DNA of 64,000 nucleotides. Origin: Parus major (lineage: Eukaryota; Chordata; Aves; Passeriformes; Paridae). The stretch spans positions 4,834,320 to 4,898,319 of the forward strand of contig NC_031768.1 of NCBI RefSeq assembly GCF_001522545.3, written 5' to 3'. Positions 22,201 through 34,200 of the stretch are shown piece by piece. A program made the position numbers and the translations under genes. The notes under the pieces were generated by a model. The model made no database searches and was not told where the DNA came from. It worked only from the letters and a program-made list of their open reading frames with translations. Every line of letters begins with the position of its first letter. Position 1 is the stretch's first letter.

Positions 22201-25200
22201 TGATCACAGTGTTCTGTAGGAAAGCTTAAAAAATGTGCCCGAATTTCAATGAATTTGAGGATCAGGTGAATGGCTGAGTCCAGGGGACTTTCCCAATGCC
22301 TCGCTCTGATCTGACTCAGCACTCCTGATGCCCTGGGGAAGGTCTTGCACGGAGCAGTGGAGGTTTTCAGGCAAGACAAATGAAAGCCTTTCCTGCAGTG
22401 TTCTGTTAAACCTGCCCATTCCTCAGCAAAGCTCTGCTGGAAAGCTGAGCACGACATTTCAGCCTCATGTTATTTCCAAATGGCTGAGAACTCCAATTTC
22501 TGTTGTGGGCATGGTAGCTCTAAGTGTGATAAATATTTAAATCCACCTGACAAGATTAAAGAGGGCCTGGGTGAAAGAACACATCTGGAGCACGTTCCCC
22601 AGCCACAGGCAGGGCTGAAGAGCCACTCCTCCCTCTTTGCCTGCCAGTATCATGCTCAGGCTGGCAGCTCTCAGACACTGGAGAAGAATCTCGGCTTGGG
22701 GCAATTCCTGTGAGCACCTGGCTCATGATTTCTCTCACATGTGCAGCTGCAGCATCTCCTGCCACTCACATCAGGGCAGCCTGAGCACTCTGAAGCCACA
22801 GGGACAGGCTGGCAGGGGCTGCAGCAGGAGAGGAAACATCAGCTGGGGACACTTCTTGGAGCAGTCAAATGGGAAGATAGGAGAGACAAAGGGCAAGAAG
22901 TTATGATTGTCCTGGAAACACAGAGGGCATAGGCAGAACAGGAGAGGCACAGAAAGCCTGGGGCTGGAAAAGTCCTGTGCAGGAGCAGGTGAGTTTGTTG
23001 GGATAGGGGAGATGATGTTTTGGTGGTCCCATCTCATCCTCTGGCTGACTGTCCTGAATTTTGGATTAAAACAGAGTGTCTGTCTTCTAGAAGGGGAGGC
23101 ACAGGGAACTGAGGCTGTTCTCTGAGGCATCTGCCTTGGCAGAAACATCTGGAAAGGAGGATGTGGGGAAGACAGAGAGGCTGCAGCAGGGAGATTGTGC
23201 ATGCAAGGAGCAAAGGTGAACAGAGAGCAAAGAGAACACAGGGAACTGGGAAGAACCTACCACAGTGAGATTTGTAACAAGCCATAAACAGTGATTGCCA
23301 GAAGGAGATAGTCACAGCCAAGGCACACGTGACTGCAAAGGGGAAGAAGCTGTCTGCCAAACTATTTATTTCCTTATTGTGACAAACCCTGCTGCAGCAG
23401 CATCACTCTCCTGGTCTGGGAGGACACTGTTTGCATTATCACATGAGAAAAGGTGGGGTGGAGCACCTGGCTCTGTGTCCCAGCTGCTGTGAGTAACCAG
23501 TCTCCAGCTGCCCCATGACAGAGAAATGGGGCCAGTATGGCTCTGCCAGGAAATGCCAGTGAGTTATACCAGCTGGGAAGCTGATTGAGAGGATTTCTAG
23601 AAAACATACTCCTTTTTGAATACCTTTTTTATTCCCCTAACATGGAGCTAACAGTATATTTTTATAGGACCGTGGATGACTTTTCACACTCTCCCAAGGC
23701 CCTCGTTTTTCATCCCCAGCTGACAGCACATGGCTCTGCTTTGTGCAGAGCACAGCTCACTGTGTCAGCAAGATCGCTCTTCACTCCCTGCATTTCATAA
23801 AACAAGGATTTCCAAAGATCTGAGCTGAAAAGGGCAAGAAAAATTCTGGCCATAGATTGTCAAAACATAATACAGAGTCTGCTATGGAAAGAGGAAGAAA
23901 GTTGAGCTGAGTGTGATGGAACTAATGTTCCTTGGTATCTTTTTCTCTTTCACATGGCTTGTCATTAATCTTAAGCATTCCTGACATTTTGCTGACAGTA
24001 GGAAGAATAAACAGAGTGGGAAATTGTTCCTCTTCATTAAAAAAAAAAAAAAAGCCAGCTCTATTCTATTCTTCACTTCTCAGACAGCTCTGTCTGCATC
24101 GTTCTGCTTCCCAAAGCATCTCATCCAAATACGTGCCAAAAAGGGGGTCATCCCAAATTTCCCAGTGGTGGGAGGTAATGCACCTCTTTTCAGCATCTCC
24201 CAGGCAGCTGCAGAAGAATGACATGGGGAACAGAGGCTGTGAAAGGTGGGACTGGGAAATATAATCCTGCGGGAGGAAAAATATAAGCAGTGGCTTCTGT
24301 CCAGCAGAGGAGATATCCACCAGAGTCCTGCTAAGAAACAGCTCTTCATTTCCTGCTCATAGTCACAGGAGAGGGCTGGAAATGAAAATAAATTTTTATT
24401 CCAGAGAGTGCTGGATGCAGCAGTGATCAATGTGTCAGGGGTCAGCTGTCTGCAAGTGTTAGGATGAGGGTCAGGGTCAGGATGAGGGTCAGGGTCAGGG
24501 TTAGGGTCAGGATGAGGCCTGAGCCTGCTGGCTCTGAGCCTGTGAAGCTGCTGGATCACACCCTGTCCCTCCTCCTATGGCCCTGGACCAGAAGACACAT
24601 GGCTATCCTAGCAGAGCATCAAAACCCCCGTGGCAAACCCTTTTCTCTGTGGTATTTAAATTTCCAGGCCCACTGAGTGAGCTTCCTCTCCCTCCCTTCA
24701 GCAGAAGGGCTCTGGTCTCTCTCCTCATGGTGAAACTGGCTCAATACTCACAAAATGATGTCTGTGTTGTTGCTCTAATTAGCAGGGTTCAGGCACTTAT
24801 AGATTGGACAGAGGTGACAATTAAATGAACAAACCCTATTAGCAGCACCCTCTTGAGAGATAAAATTGAAGCCTGTTACGTTTCTGATAGTGCAGAGAAA
24901 GGAGCTGTTGTGGAGGTCAAATGAGCCTGACCCACAGTGGTCCTGAAAGGACAGGAAAACATTCACAGGGACTTCCCTTCTGCTCCACAGTTAGGGCAGC
25001 AAAACCCAGCAGTGGCTGCACTAGAGATCTGCAGGGATGCTTTTCCCCCTGGATTATTCAGTACCCGAGATCTTGTGCTGTTTGGTGATGGTAAAACGGC
25101 AGAAGCTTGTCACTGTGTCTAAATCTTCTGATTCTGGCATCTCTCTCTTCTCCTTCTGGAGTCTTGTTCATGCTGCCAGCTCAGGAAGAGTGAGGAGGCA

Positions 25201-28200
25201 GAGGCTGGGAGAGAAAATTCCTCCTCCCACTCCTGCTCCTTAGTGCATCCTGCATGGATTCGTGCACTGGCACGTGGTCAACCACTTTGGGATTGCTCAC
25301 CTGATGAGGAATTTGCATGCAACAGCCCAAATTAACCTGAGCTGTGAATTACATTAATCTGGGGCTCAATATGACAGACTCATGGGTGTGGGCTTGGGCT
25401 TGAAATTCACCCCTCCCCAAGGCTTTTGTCCACCTGGCTGCTTGTGGGGCTTTTTTTAATTACTCTGACTGCCCTGATCCAAGAAAACCACAGAAAGTGA
25501 AATGCAGACAGAAGCCTGGGGCAGAAACATTTGTGAGAAACGGGGCAGGAATTCATCAGCCTGATGCTGGCAAGGAAAAGGAGATGCCCATGCCCTCCCA
25601 GCCTTGCTTGGCCAAGGAAGGAAGGAAGGCTTGCCAGAAGGAAGCCAAGCCATCCCCCAGCCCCACGGACTCCCTGCCTGTTGGGGCTGGCAGGGTGGCA
25701 AAGGGAGCCAGGGAGAGTGGGAGGATGGAGGTGGCTCCCTGGCCATGATCCCAAAGGGTGAGAAGGTGGAGGAAGAGGCACTGCTGAGCAGGGCAGTGCG
25801 AGGCAGAGGGTTCCTCCCAGTGGGTAATAAACCATCTGTGCCAGTGCAGCATCACCTGAGCTGCTCAGGTGCCAGTCTGGCAGGGAAGGTGTGCTCTTCC
25901 TGCCAGCCTCCGGCCCGGCCACGGCGGGAATCACAGGAAAAAATGCTGCTGCCATATTCCCCCGCACCTGCCTTCTTCCCAGAAGCTGCTGGAGACAAGG
26001 CAGGATGGCTCCTTTGTCCCTGCTGAGCTTGGCAGAGGCCAGAGGGCAAAGAGCAGGAGTCCCTGCGAGCAGGGGATGAGCAGGGGGAGCCTGGGGAAGC
26101 CCGAGCTGGCCTGTCCCCTGCCCAGCATTAACCATTGCAGCATCTTCTGGAGGGGTTTGCTTCTAATTGCCATTTGTCAGCTGTAAAACAGACAGAGTGC
26201 TGTGCAAAAACTTGACTTGCTGAACACCTGCACTGGTAAACACTGTGTATTCACAGAGCTGGCATAGGTGAGGGGAGCACAAAGGGTTTTTTGGGGATGC
26301 TGCAACAGGACCCTCAGCAAAGTGCCCACAGCCCACCTGCTTGCAGTAGGATTTCCCTTGCAGAGAGGGAATCACAGCAAAACAAATGAGGCAATCTGAG
26401 GAAAAAGGTGTCTGTGTGCACCTGAGGCTTCAGCCCTGCCCAGAGGTATAAAAAAAAGAAGGCAGAGGGTAACAAAGGGAGCAAAAGCACACCTAACCCT
26501 CCTGTTCTACAAAGGAAGGGACAAGCAAGACTAAATCATGTCAGAGCAATGTCTCATTTTCTTCAGAAACAGGGGTTACCAGAGGTCTTTCCCTCGGAAA
26601 GGAACAGGGCAGAGAAATGGATCTTTGTCTCTTTAAGATGAGGCAAACTGCCACTCTTAGTCATATATCTTTACTGCACCCTAGGGTTATAAAAACATAC
26701 ATCTTCATTTTGAAAGTCTTTTATTACATCCATAAACATCAGATTGCAGCTGACTGTTCCCTGGATGAGAATTTCCTAGTACTCTGAGTGAGTTTTGACA
26801 GGGGGAGGGAGTGAAAGTAAGATTGTTGGGTTGTTTTTTTTTTTTACTGGAACAGTGTTTATAGGGAACTTGTCAGTCTCTGGCACGCTCCAGCCACTGT
26901 CAGAGGGCTGAGCAGCATCGGAGGGAGAGGACACGGCTTTCTCTGCTTTCTCTGCTTATTTTCACTCTTGGACTCTGTGCCATCCCAGGTTCTGCCCACG
27001 GTGAGTTTTCCTCCTCTCTTAAATAGGACGCAGCCTTTGCTTTGTTTCAGCACTTGGGTTTTGTGAGAAAACTGGAAAATGGGTCTCTGTGAGAAGAACC
27101 AATCTCTGTTTTCTCTGCTAGCCACTCCGCTGGGAGCTGGGGGGGAAAAAATGGGAAAAAAATAAAATAAAAAATGGGAATTAGATCTGAGGCTTTCAGA
27201 GCACTGAATGCTTGCTCCAGTTTTGTGACACGGGGGTAACAGGCAAATTGTTTTGACCAGTGATGTGAATGCTCTTGGCAAGTATTGCTGATGTCTCTAA
27301 TAGCCAAGGAATTGCATGTCCTTTCAACAGGTACAAGAGCATTTATTTAGAAATAAATGCTAAATGCTGGGCTGTATTTCTATCTGATGTGTTTTGCCTG
27401 CTGACTGCACTCTGAGGCATCGTGTTCCTGCAGGGAAGGACAAGAAGTATCTGCAGAAATGCCATTGGGGTGTTTCTGTGTGGGGTATAAATAGGTGTTC
27501 TGTAATCTGCAGTGAGTTTATGAGTGCACTCAATGCTTCCTCTCCTTGAGCACATCCCCAGTGCAGAAATCACTGCAGCACTTTGGGGAAAAAGGGAAAC
27601 AATCCCAAAACAGCATCTCAGGGCTCAGCAAAGGTGATTTGGGCTTCCCTTTTCTGCATGGACACTAAAAGATGGGAAAACATTGCTGTCACACTTCTTC
27701 CTTCCTAAAGTGTGCTGTCCCTTGAAACCTGGGGTCCTGTTTTGAGGGATTGTTTGCTTTTCCCTGTGTTGGTGGTTGCAATCCTGTGATTATCTTGGGA
27801 AGAGGCTGGGGCTTCATCAGCTGGCTTTCCTGAGCCAGCAGAAGATCCCGAGAGCCGGAGCTGGGAGCTGCTGCCACGAGGGTTCCCAGTGTGGCCACTC
27901 TGCAGGAACTCAGGGAACAACGGGATCTTGACAGGATCCCTGTGGCAGCTCTGTCAAACTGTGTTCTCAAGGGAAAAGGGGCTGGGAAACTTGTACCCTG
28001 CTGTGTCCACCCCACAAACCAGGAAGGGCAGACCTCATTCCACAGGGACAGCACTTCGTCATCTCGTGTTTGCCCAGAGTTTATGCAAGGCAGCACAATC
28101 CTTAGGCATTTGCACCAGGAAAATTGGTCTCCAGGATAAAGCTGAAAGGCAAGCTGTGTTTTATTTTGCATTATTCTGAACTGTGGTGTTGTGCATGGGC

Positions 28201-31200
28201 ACTGTGTCACAGTGTGCTGCTGGTGTAGAGACGCTGACTGTGAGCAGGAGCTTTCAAAAGCCAGTTGGGATCCTGGGTGTCCCAGCCAAGGTCTGTGAAA
28301 GGGGTGTCCTCTCCTTAAAACAAACCACCTCACAGAGACCAGCCTCCCAAAAACAGAACTTCTGAGAAACCCTGAGGGTAATCTGCAGGAAGAGGAAGGC
28401 AGGTAAGACAAGGAGACACTCCCAAACACCATCACTCTTCAAAGGACTAAAACAAATTTTTGGCCTCACCATGAAAACTGGAACCACTTTGCAGAAGAAT
28501 TGAGGCTGACTTCTTTCTTTTTTTTCTATATATGTCTCCCTTCTATTTTTTTCAGAGAAAGAAGAATTGTTCCAGAATTTATTGGGACAGATTGCCGAGC
28601 AGTTCTCAAGGTAAGAAACTGAACATCATTATTAATTTAAAATGTTATTTCTTTTATCAGCCTGAAATGAAATTTTCACAGGAGGCAGAGGGGCATTTAA
28701 AATATCTTTCAAATCCCACTCTGTCTGCCAAATTTAGGTCTGGGACACGTTATTTCCTGCTGACAGCAACACAGTAGCTTAAACCAAAAGCAATTTTATC
28801 TTTGATCTAAAAACAAGATCAGGTAGTAAATGCTCCTTCCCTCTTAGGAAGAAAAGAAATGCTTCTTCATTGAACAGTCAAATCATCAGATTTGTTTCAT
28901 TTTCCCCTTTATCACCCAAAAAGTCTCTCCTCTGAGAGGATTGCTCAACATCTGTGTAGCTGCTTATTTAATCCCAGCTGGTTTCAATAAGACAGATCAG
29001 TCCCAGCACAGCCCAGCAAATCACCAGCGTAACTCGACAGGAGGGGAGGAGGTTTCAGAGTGTGCAGACACCAAGACGCTGCTCTTGGACAATTATGAAG
29101 TATCAATTTAACAATTACCAGTTTAACTTTGCTTCCCTGGGGGAGTACAGTAGCAAGTCACTGCTGAGAGAGGGGGAGATGAAGTGTTGTAGAGCCACAG
29201 GTCATTCCCAGGGCCATAAAAATAATTATCACTTGTTACTTTTTCTAAAAATTAAGCCTGGGGTGTATTTTCTGCCCCAGTGTTAGCAATTCCATGGAAA
29301 ATTTGCTATGACAAACGTGGCTGGGCAGATCAATCATAGAGACACAAATATGGGCTTTTCCAGCAGAAGTTTTTAGCACCTAGGGTAGGTAGAGCATTAA
29401 ATGTATTACATTAATACATGAGGGTTTTCTTTCCAGGGTTTTTAAAATCAATGAGCTGAAAACGGAAGTAGCTAATCACTTGGCAATGCTGGAGAAAAAG
29501 GTTGAATGTGAGTGTCCCTTTATTCCTCTCCCAGTGGGAACTGGTGCCTTCTTGTGACCTCTGACCTGTCCTGCTCCTCACAGCCCCTCCACTTTCTCCA
29601 ATCCCTCGTAATTTGGCCAACTTTGAGCCCCAGAGGCCGCAGGTCAGCCCGTGGTGACCAGTGGGGACGGTGGGAGCCTGTGGTGGCACTGGTGTGGGGA
29701 CCAGGGTGGGCTGGCTGGTGCTGCCAGCATCCAGAGCTCCTGCTGCCCTCCCTTTCAGCACTGCTGAGCCCTCCACGGAGCTCTGGAGCCTGGGGCCAAG
29801 TGCTGCTGTTCTCTTGTCCCTGTGGCACAGGGGCTCCACCACCCACCCCTCCATCCCCGCTCCCAGCCCTCCCGTGTCCCCCGTGGCCCAGGTGTCTGTC
29901 ACCTCCCTGCACCCAGCAGTGACCTCCCCATCCCTCTGCACTCCTCCAACACTGGGGAACCTGATCCCACCCTCACTGGGGCGTTTGGTCTGTAATTCCA
30001 GGAGGTAACACCCTCCTTCTGCTGGCAGTCCAGTCCTTGTCCCCTAACACCACCACACTGCCACAGTGCAGCAGCCAGCTCCAGCTCACCTGCTCAGAGA
30101 GCTCCTTTTCTGGGATTTTTGGGTCATTTTGCTTCCCCCTGTGCAGCCTCTGAGTTGTTTTGGTGCATTATGCAGAACACAGGTCCCAGAGAGGCAGGGA
30201 AGGGGTATGAATAAGGTGCTGCCATCCAGTTGTGACTCCACACCCCCACATCCTTGAGGATGCTCAGCATTGAGCCCAGGAGCAGGGAGAGCCTTCCCCA
30301 GCACTACAGCTGCAGAAAGAACTTTTCCACTAGAGCTGGCTGGGAATAAAAAGTTTCTGGTTCATGGAAGAAGTTGTTTTCCTGAAACTTCCCCTGAGCA
30401 GAAACTACCTTGACCCTGCAGCTGCTTGGGGAGACTGATCCCTTTGTCATCAGGGAGAGGAAGAAATGTCCTCATTTGAGGAGCAGCTGTGGGGAAGCCT
30501 CTCCCTGTGGCCACCCCAGCCTCAGGCTCCTGGTGCTGAGGGATGTCCATGGAGGGGGCAACCTGCAGCTTGCCCAGCCCCCTGAAAGGAACCCAGGAAT
30601 GAATTCCTCCCTGTCTGTTTGGCTGCTGCTTCTCCCAAGGCTCTGCTGGTTTATTCCTTGACCCCCCCAAAAAAAAGAGAAAAGAGAAATGAGCTCAGTC
30701 ACTCTGCATTTTCAGTGAAACTTCTGACCAACTCCATTTCTCAGGGCTAAATGCCATGGATTAGAGTAAATGAGGTAAGCTGTGGGTCTTTGTATCCCCT
30801 TGGCAGCCCAAGCAAGCAACTGTCCCAGCCAGCTAGGGGCTGCTTTTGGCCTCTGGTGAACCCCTGGGAGCTCTGGCACACACTCTGCCTCTCAACACTG
30901 GCAGCTCACAGTGCAGGAGGGAGATAACAAGGCATTCATGCCATCTCTGGCAGGAAAAAATTGAGCACCTGCCCACTCCAGCACTTTATTTCTGGTTTAG
31001 GGAAGGCAGCCTGCCCAGAGCTGCTGTGCCATGCAGGAGGACTGAATTCCCTGCTCCCCAAAGGAGGGTCCTGTCCCTGAGCAGGTCCTGATGGAACCAG
31101 CAGCTGATGGAGCAATCTGTGAGAAGGAGCTCCCTGGGCTGCCTGTCTGCAAGTGCACCTATCTGCTCAAAATCAGACTTCCAGAGTTTGAACAGAGCCC

Positions 31201-34200
31201 AGCCTGCAGCATTCTCAAATAATTCTCTGGACTGTCATGTTTAAGAAGCAAATCTGTGGGAGAGAGGGAGTGTCCAACCTCCCTGCTTGAGCTGGGCTCC
31301 CAGAGGTTGCTCTAAGGGCCGTGTTTCACTGCTGGATTCAGCCCAAGGATTTCTTTAGACAGCACAGGGTCTTTTCAGAAAGTATTTCTCACTACAGAAT
31401 AATGTAATGGGCCCTTAATCAGTGCACATGACGTGGCCATTTATCATTTGCAAGCCAAATGTGGAAAGAATTGTGATTTTATTTTGCCTTTTCTCCTGCC
31501 TCTTTCAGAGATCCCTTTTCTGCCACTTTTCACGTGTGCTCTCCAGGATTTGTTCCCCAGAGGGGATGTGTGTGTGTGGGGAAAAGTGCTCATGACAGCA
31601 CTACATCTGCACCTCATATGAAATGTTCTCATTCCTTCCCATTCCTGCCTGGAGACCACACCAGAGATGTGTTTTCAGGGAGCCAAATCTTTTAGCTGAT
31701 TTTTTAAATCCCAGCTAAAGCTTGTCACTTCCCTTTGGAAAGTAAGTCCATGCAGAGCAAGCTCTGGGAATGCTTTGTCCCGTGGCTTGGCTTTGCACAG
31801 CAGCCCACACAAGAATAAGGAAGCTGGCAAAAAACCCTTTGTAATTTGTAAGTGTTTCACATCTACCTTAAGAAAATTATTATGAAAATTCTCTGCTCCC
31901 CTGGAGAGATTTGGGACAAAAACCAAAGGGACACAACAGGAAAAAATGCTCAGGGTTGCCATTTTGCACCAGACCTCCTCTTCTCCCTGCAGTTGCCTTC
32001 CCCACTTCCCTGTTGCTCTGATAACTCTGCTTGGCTCCCTCTGCTCCAGATAGGCACTGGCCACCAGTTAGACACCTTGGAAAATGGGTTATCCAGGAAT
32101 TTCTCCCAGGGGAATGCACCAGCGAGGTACAAAGCAGCACAGGGCCTGCAGGTCAGGATCATCAGCTACTGAACAAAGCACCCAAAAAAGGGCAGGCAGG
32201 TGTCCAGAACAAAGATACCCAGTAAGAAGCTTGTCTTCATCATCACATTGTGATCACCCAAAAAATTGCCTATAATAATGACAGATGAAAAAATACAAAT
32301 GTCTAAATGGGATTTTGTTGCAAACAAACAGAACCAACTCCCTTTCCCTTTCCTCTCCTAATGTGTGGCATTCTGCCCTGAGTTCATACACATCTCTTTC
32401 CCTTCTCCCAGTTCCAGCTGCAATCTTTGTTGTTACTCTCAGAAAGGAAAAACAAAACCCAGGTCTCTGCTTTTCTCCAGAGCTGTGCCCTTCGAGGCAG
32501 GGTTTCATCACTCACATGCTGCTCTCCAGATAGGTGTGATCCAGACTGTGATTTTCTAACAAAGTTGCTGAACACCGATTTTCCAGTTGCACGTTCCCTT
32601 GGAACCATGGCTCATCCATGCAAACAACGAGTTCAGTAAACAAATGAGCTGTGAAACGATTGCAATGTGAATGACACGGGCACAATAAATGGTGCTGTGT
32701 CCTTGATCACGCTGACAGTTCAACCAGGGGGAAAGGAAAGGGAGAATTATTCTCACACTCTCACTGCATGGGGCTCTCTTGGCTACAGGGAATAAAGTGC
32801 CCTGCTGCATAAAAAGGCAATCAAACTTTTTGCCTCGTGGCTCTCACAATTACATGCAGAAGGGAAATATAGGATTTTCTGTGCTGCATGTAGAAATAAC
32901 CTTTGATTACAGAATTGATCGGCAAAAAGAAGTGACAGGATTTCAATAGTTAAAAAAAAAACCCCACAAAAAACAACCGCAAAAAGCTCCCTATCATTAG
33001 AGCCGAATTTTCAACATTTTTTCTCTCTCTCCTGCAGTCTCACTTTGCTTTTTCTGTATCCAGCAATGCCTCTCAGAGCTCCTTAATGCTCTGCATGAAC
33101 TTCTGAATTAAAACCTTTTATCTTAATGGGAATTCTAATCCTACCGGGACGTGTTTGCATAGCCACGCTTATCATCCCATCACGGGGGTTTTTCCTGCTC
33201 AGGATTTCCTCTGCTTCGTGCTGTACAGCACAGAGAAGTGGAGGCACCAGGAGAGCTGCCTGCTGCTGAGGAAAAGCGAGATGTTCTAGCCGTACAGCAG
33301 GCTGTTATCTGCGTTGGCAGCAGAGAATTCCCGTGGGTTTCCAACATCTCTGGCTTTGGCAGCACCTGCACGTGGGAGAGCCCAGGCAGCCTGTGAGAGC
33401 TGGCTGCCTCGCTGGATAACCCCACTGGCAGAGCTCCCTGAAATTCTGCACCGTTGTGAAGTGAGATCCTGCGACTTTTCACCATGGTAACACCCCTGTT
33501 GCTTCCCTCTGTTGACAGTGGAAGGCCTGAAAGTGGTGGAGATTGAGAAATGCAAGCGCGACATTAAAAAGATGAGGGAGGAGATGGCAGCAAGAAGCAG
33601 CAGGTAAGTTCTGCTTGGGACCCAGCCACAGGAGTAAGTGCCTGCTTTCAAACCCCAATGCAACATTTCCACAGAATTATCTCCTGGGCTTAGAAGAAAG
33701 AGAGCAAGGAAACCAATAGTCATCAAGGAGAGTAGCTTGAATTTACTATTTGAAGATTTATAGCCATTCACCAGTTAAATTAGCTTGGGCCATGGGAATA
33801 GAGAAAAAGGTCTTGGGAGTTATTTGTCACACAGAGAACGGGAATTCTTCATCTGGATTTACTGGGGGAGAGAGAGAATGGGAAAAGAACTTCTGCACAG
33901 TGCAGCCTTCAGTTGGGAACCAGTCAGCACTCGAATCAGCTCCAATATATTCTGGGAAATTACCAAATAAATATGTAGCAGTTCCTCTAATTATGATCTC
34001 ATGCTATTATAAATCATCCGTTTCAAATTCAATGAGAAATTGGGAATTTACTTTCTAATGCAAGGGCTCATTGTGATGTTGAAGCTCGGTTTTGCTGTAA
34101 TTAAAACACCAGCAGAAAAAATTGCATTTGGTACGGTGCGTGGTCTCAGCTGGAAAATGCCCCCTGTGTCACTGAAGTGCCTCACTAGGACAAACAAATC

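Noticed and set aside
24029..24053. Poly-A runs (also near 3531, 5571, 32950 and 57420) as processed-pseudogene tails
   Set aside because: No coding remnant precedes them and no target-site duplication was visible; they look like plain A runs.
24464..24676. ORF starting [11 protein letters not shown]
   Set aside because: It is the translation of the GGGTCA/GGATGA repeat.
25407..26186. 242-codon minus-strand ORF and several + strand ORFs in intron 4
   Set aside because: The sequence is GC-rich with few stops in any frame. The translation is rich in Pro, Leu and Ser with no domain I could recognise.
29411..30008. Overlapping ORFs of 115-176 codons on both strands after exon 6
   Set aside because: The block is C+G-rich and low in complexity, which keeps several frames open at once. 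No family resemblance, and it lies within an intron.
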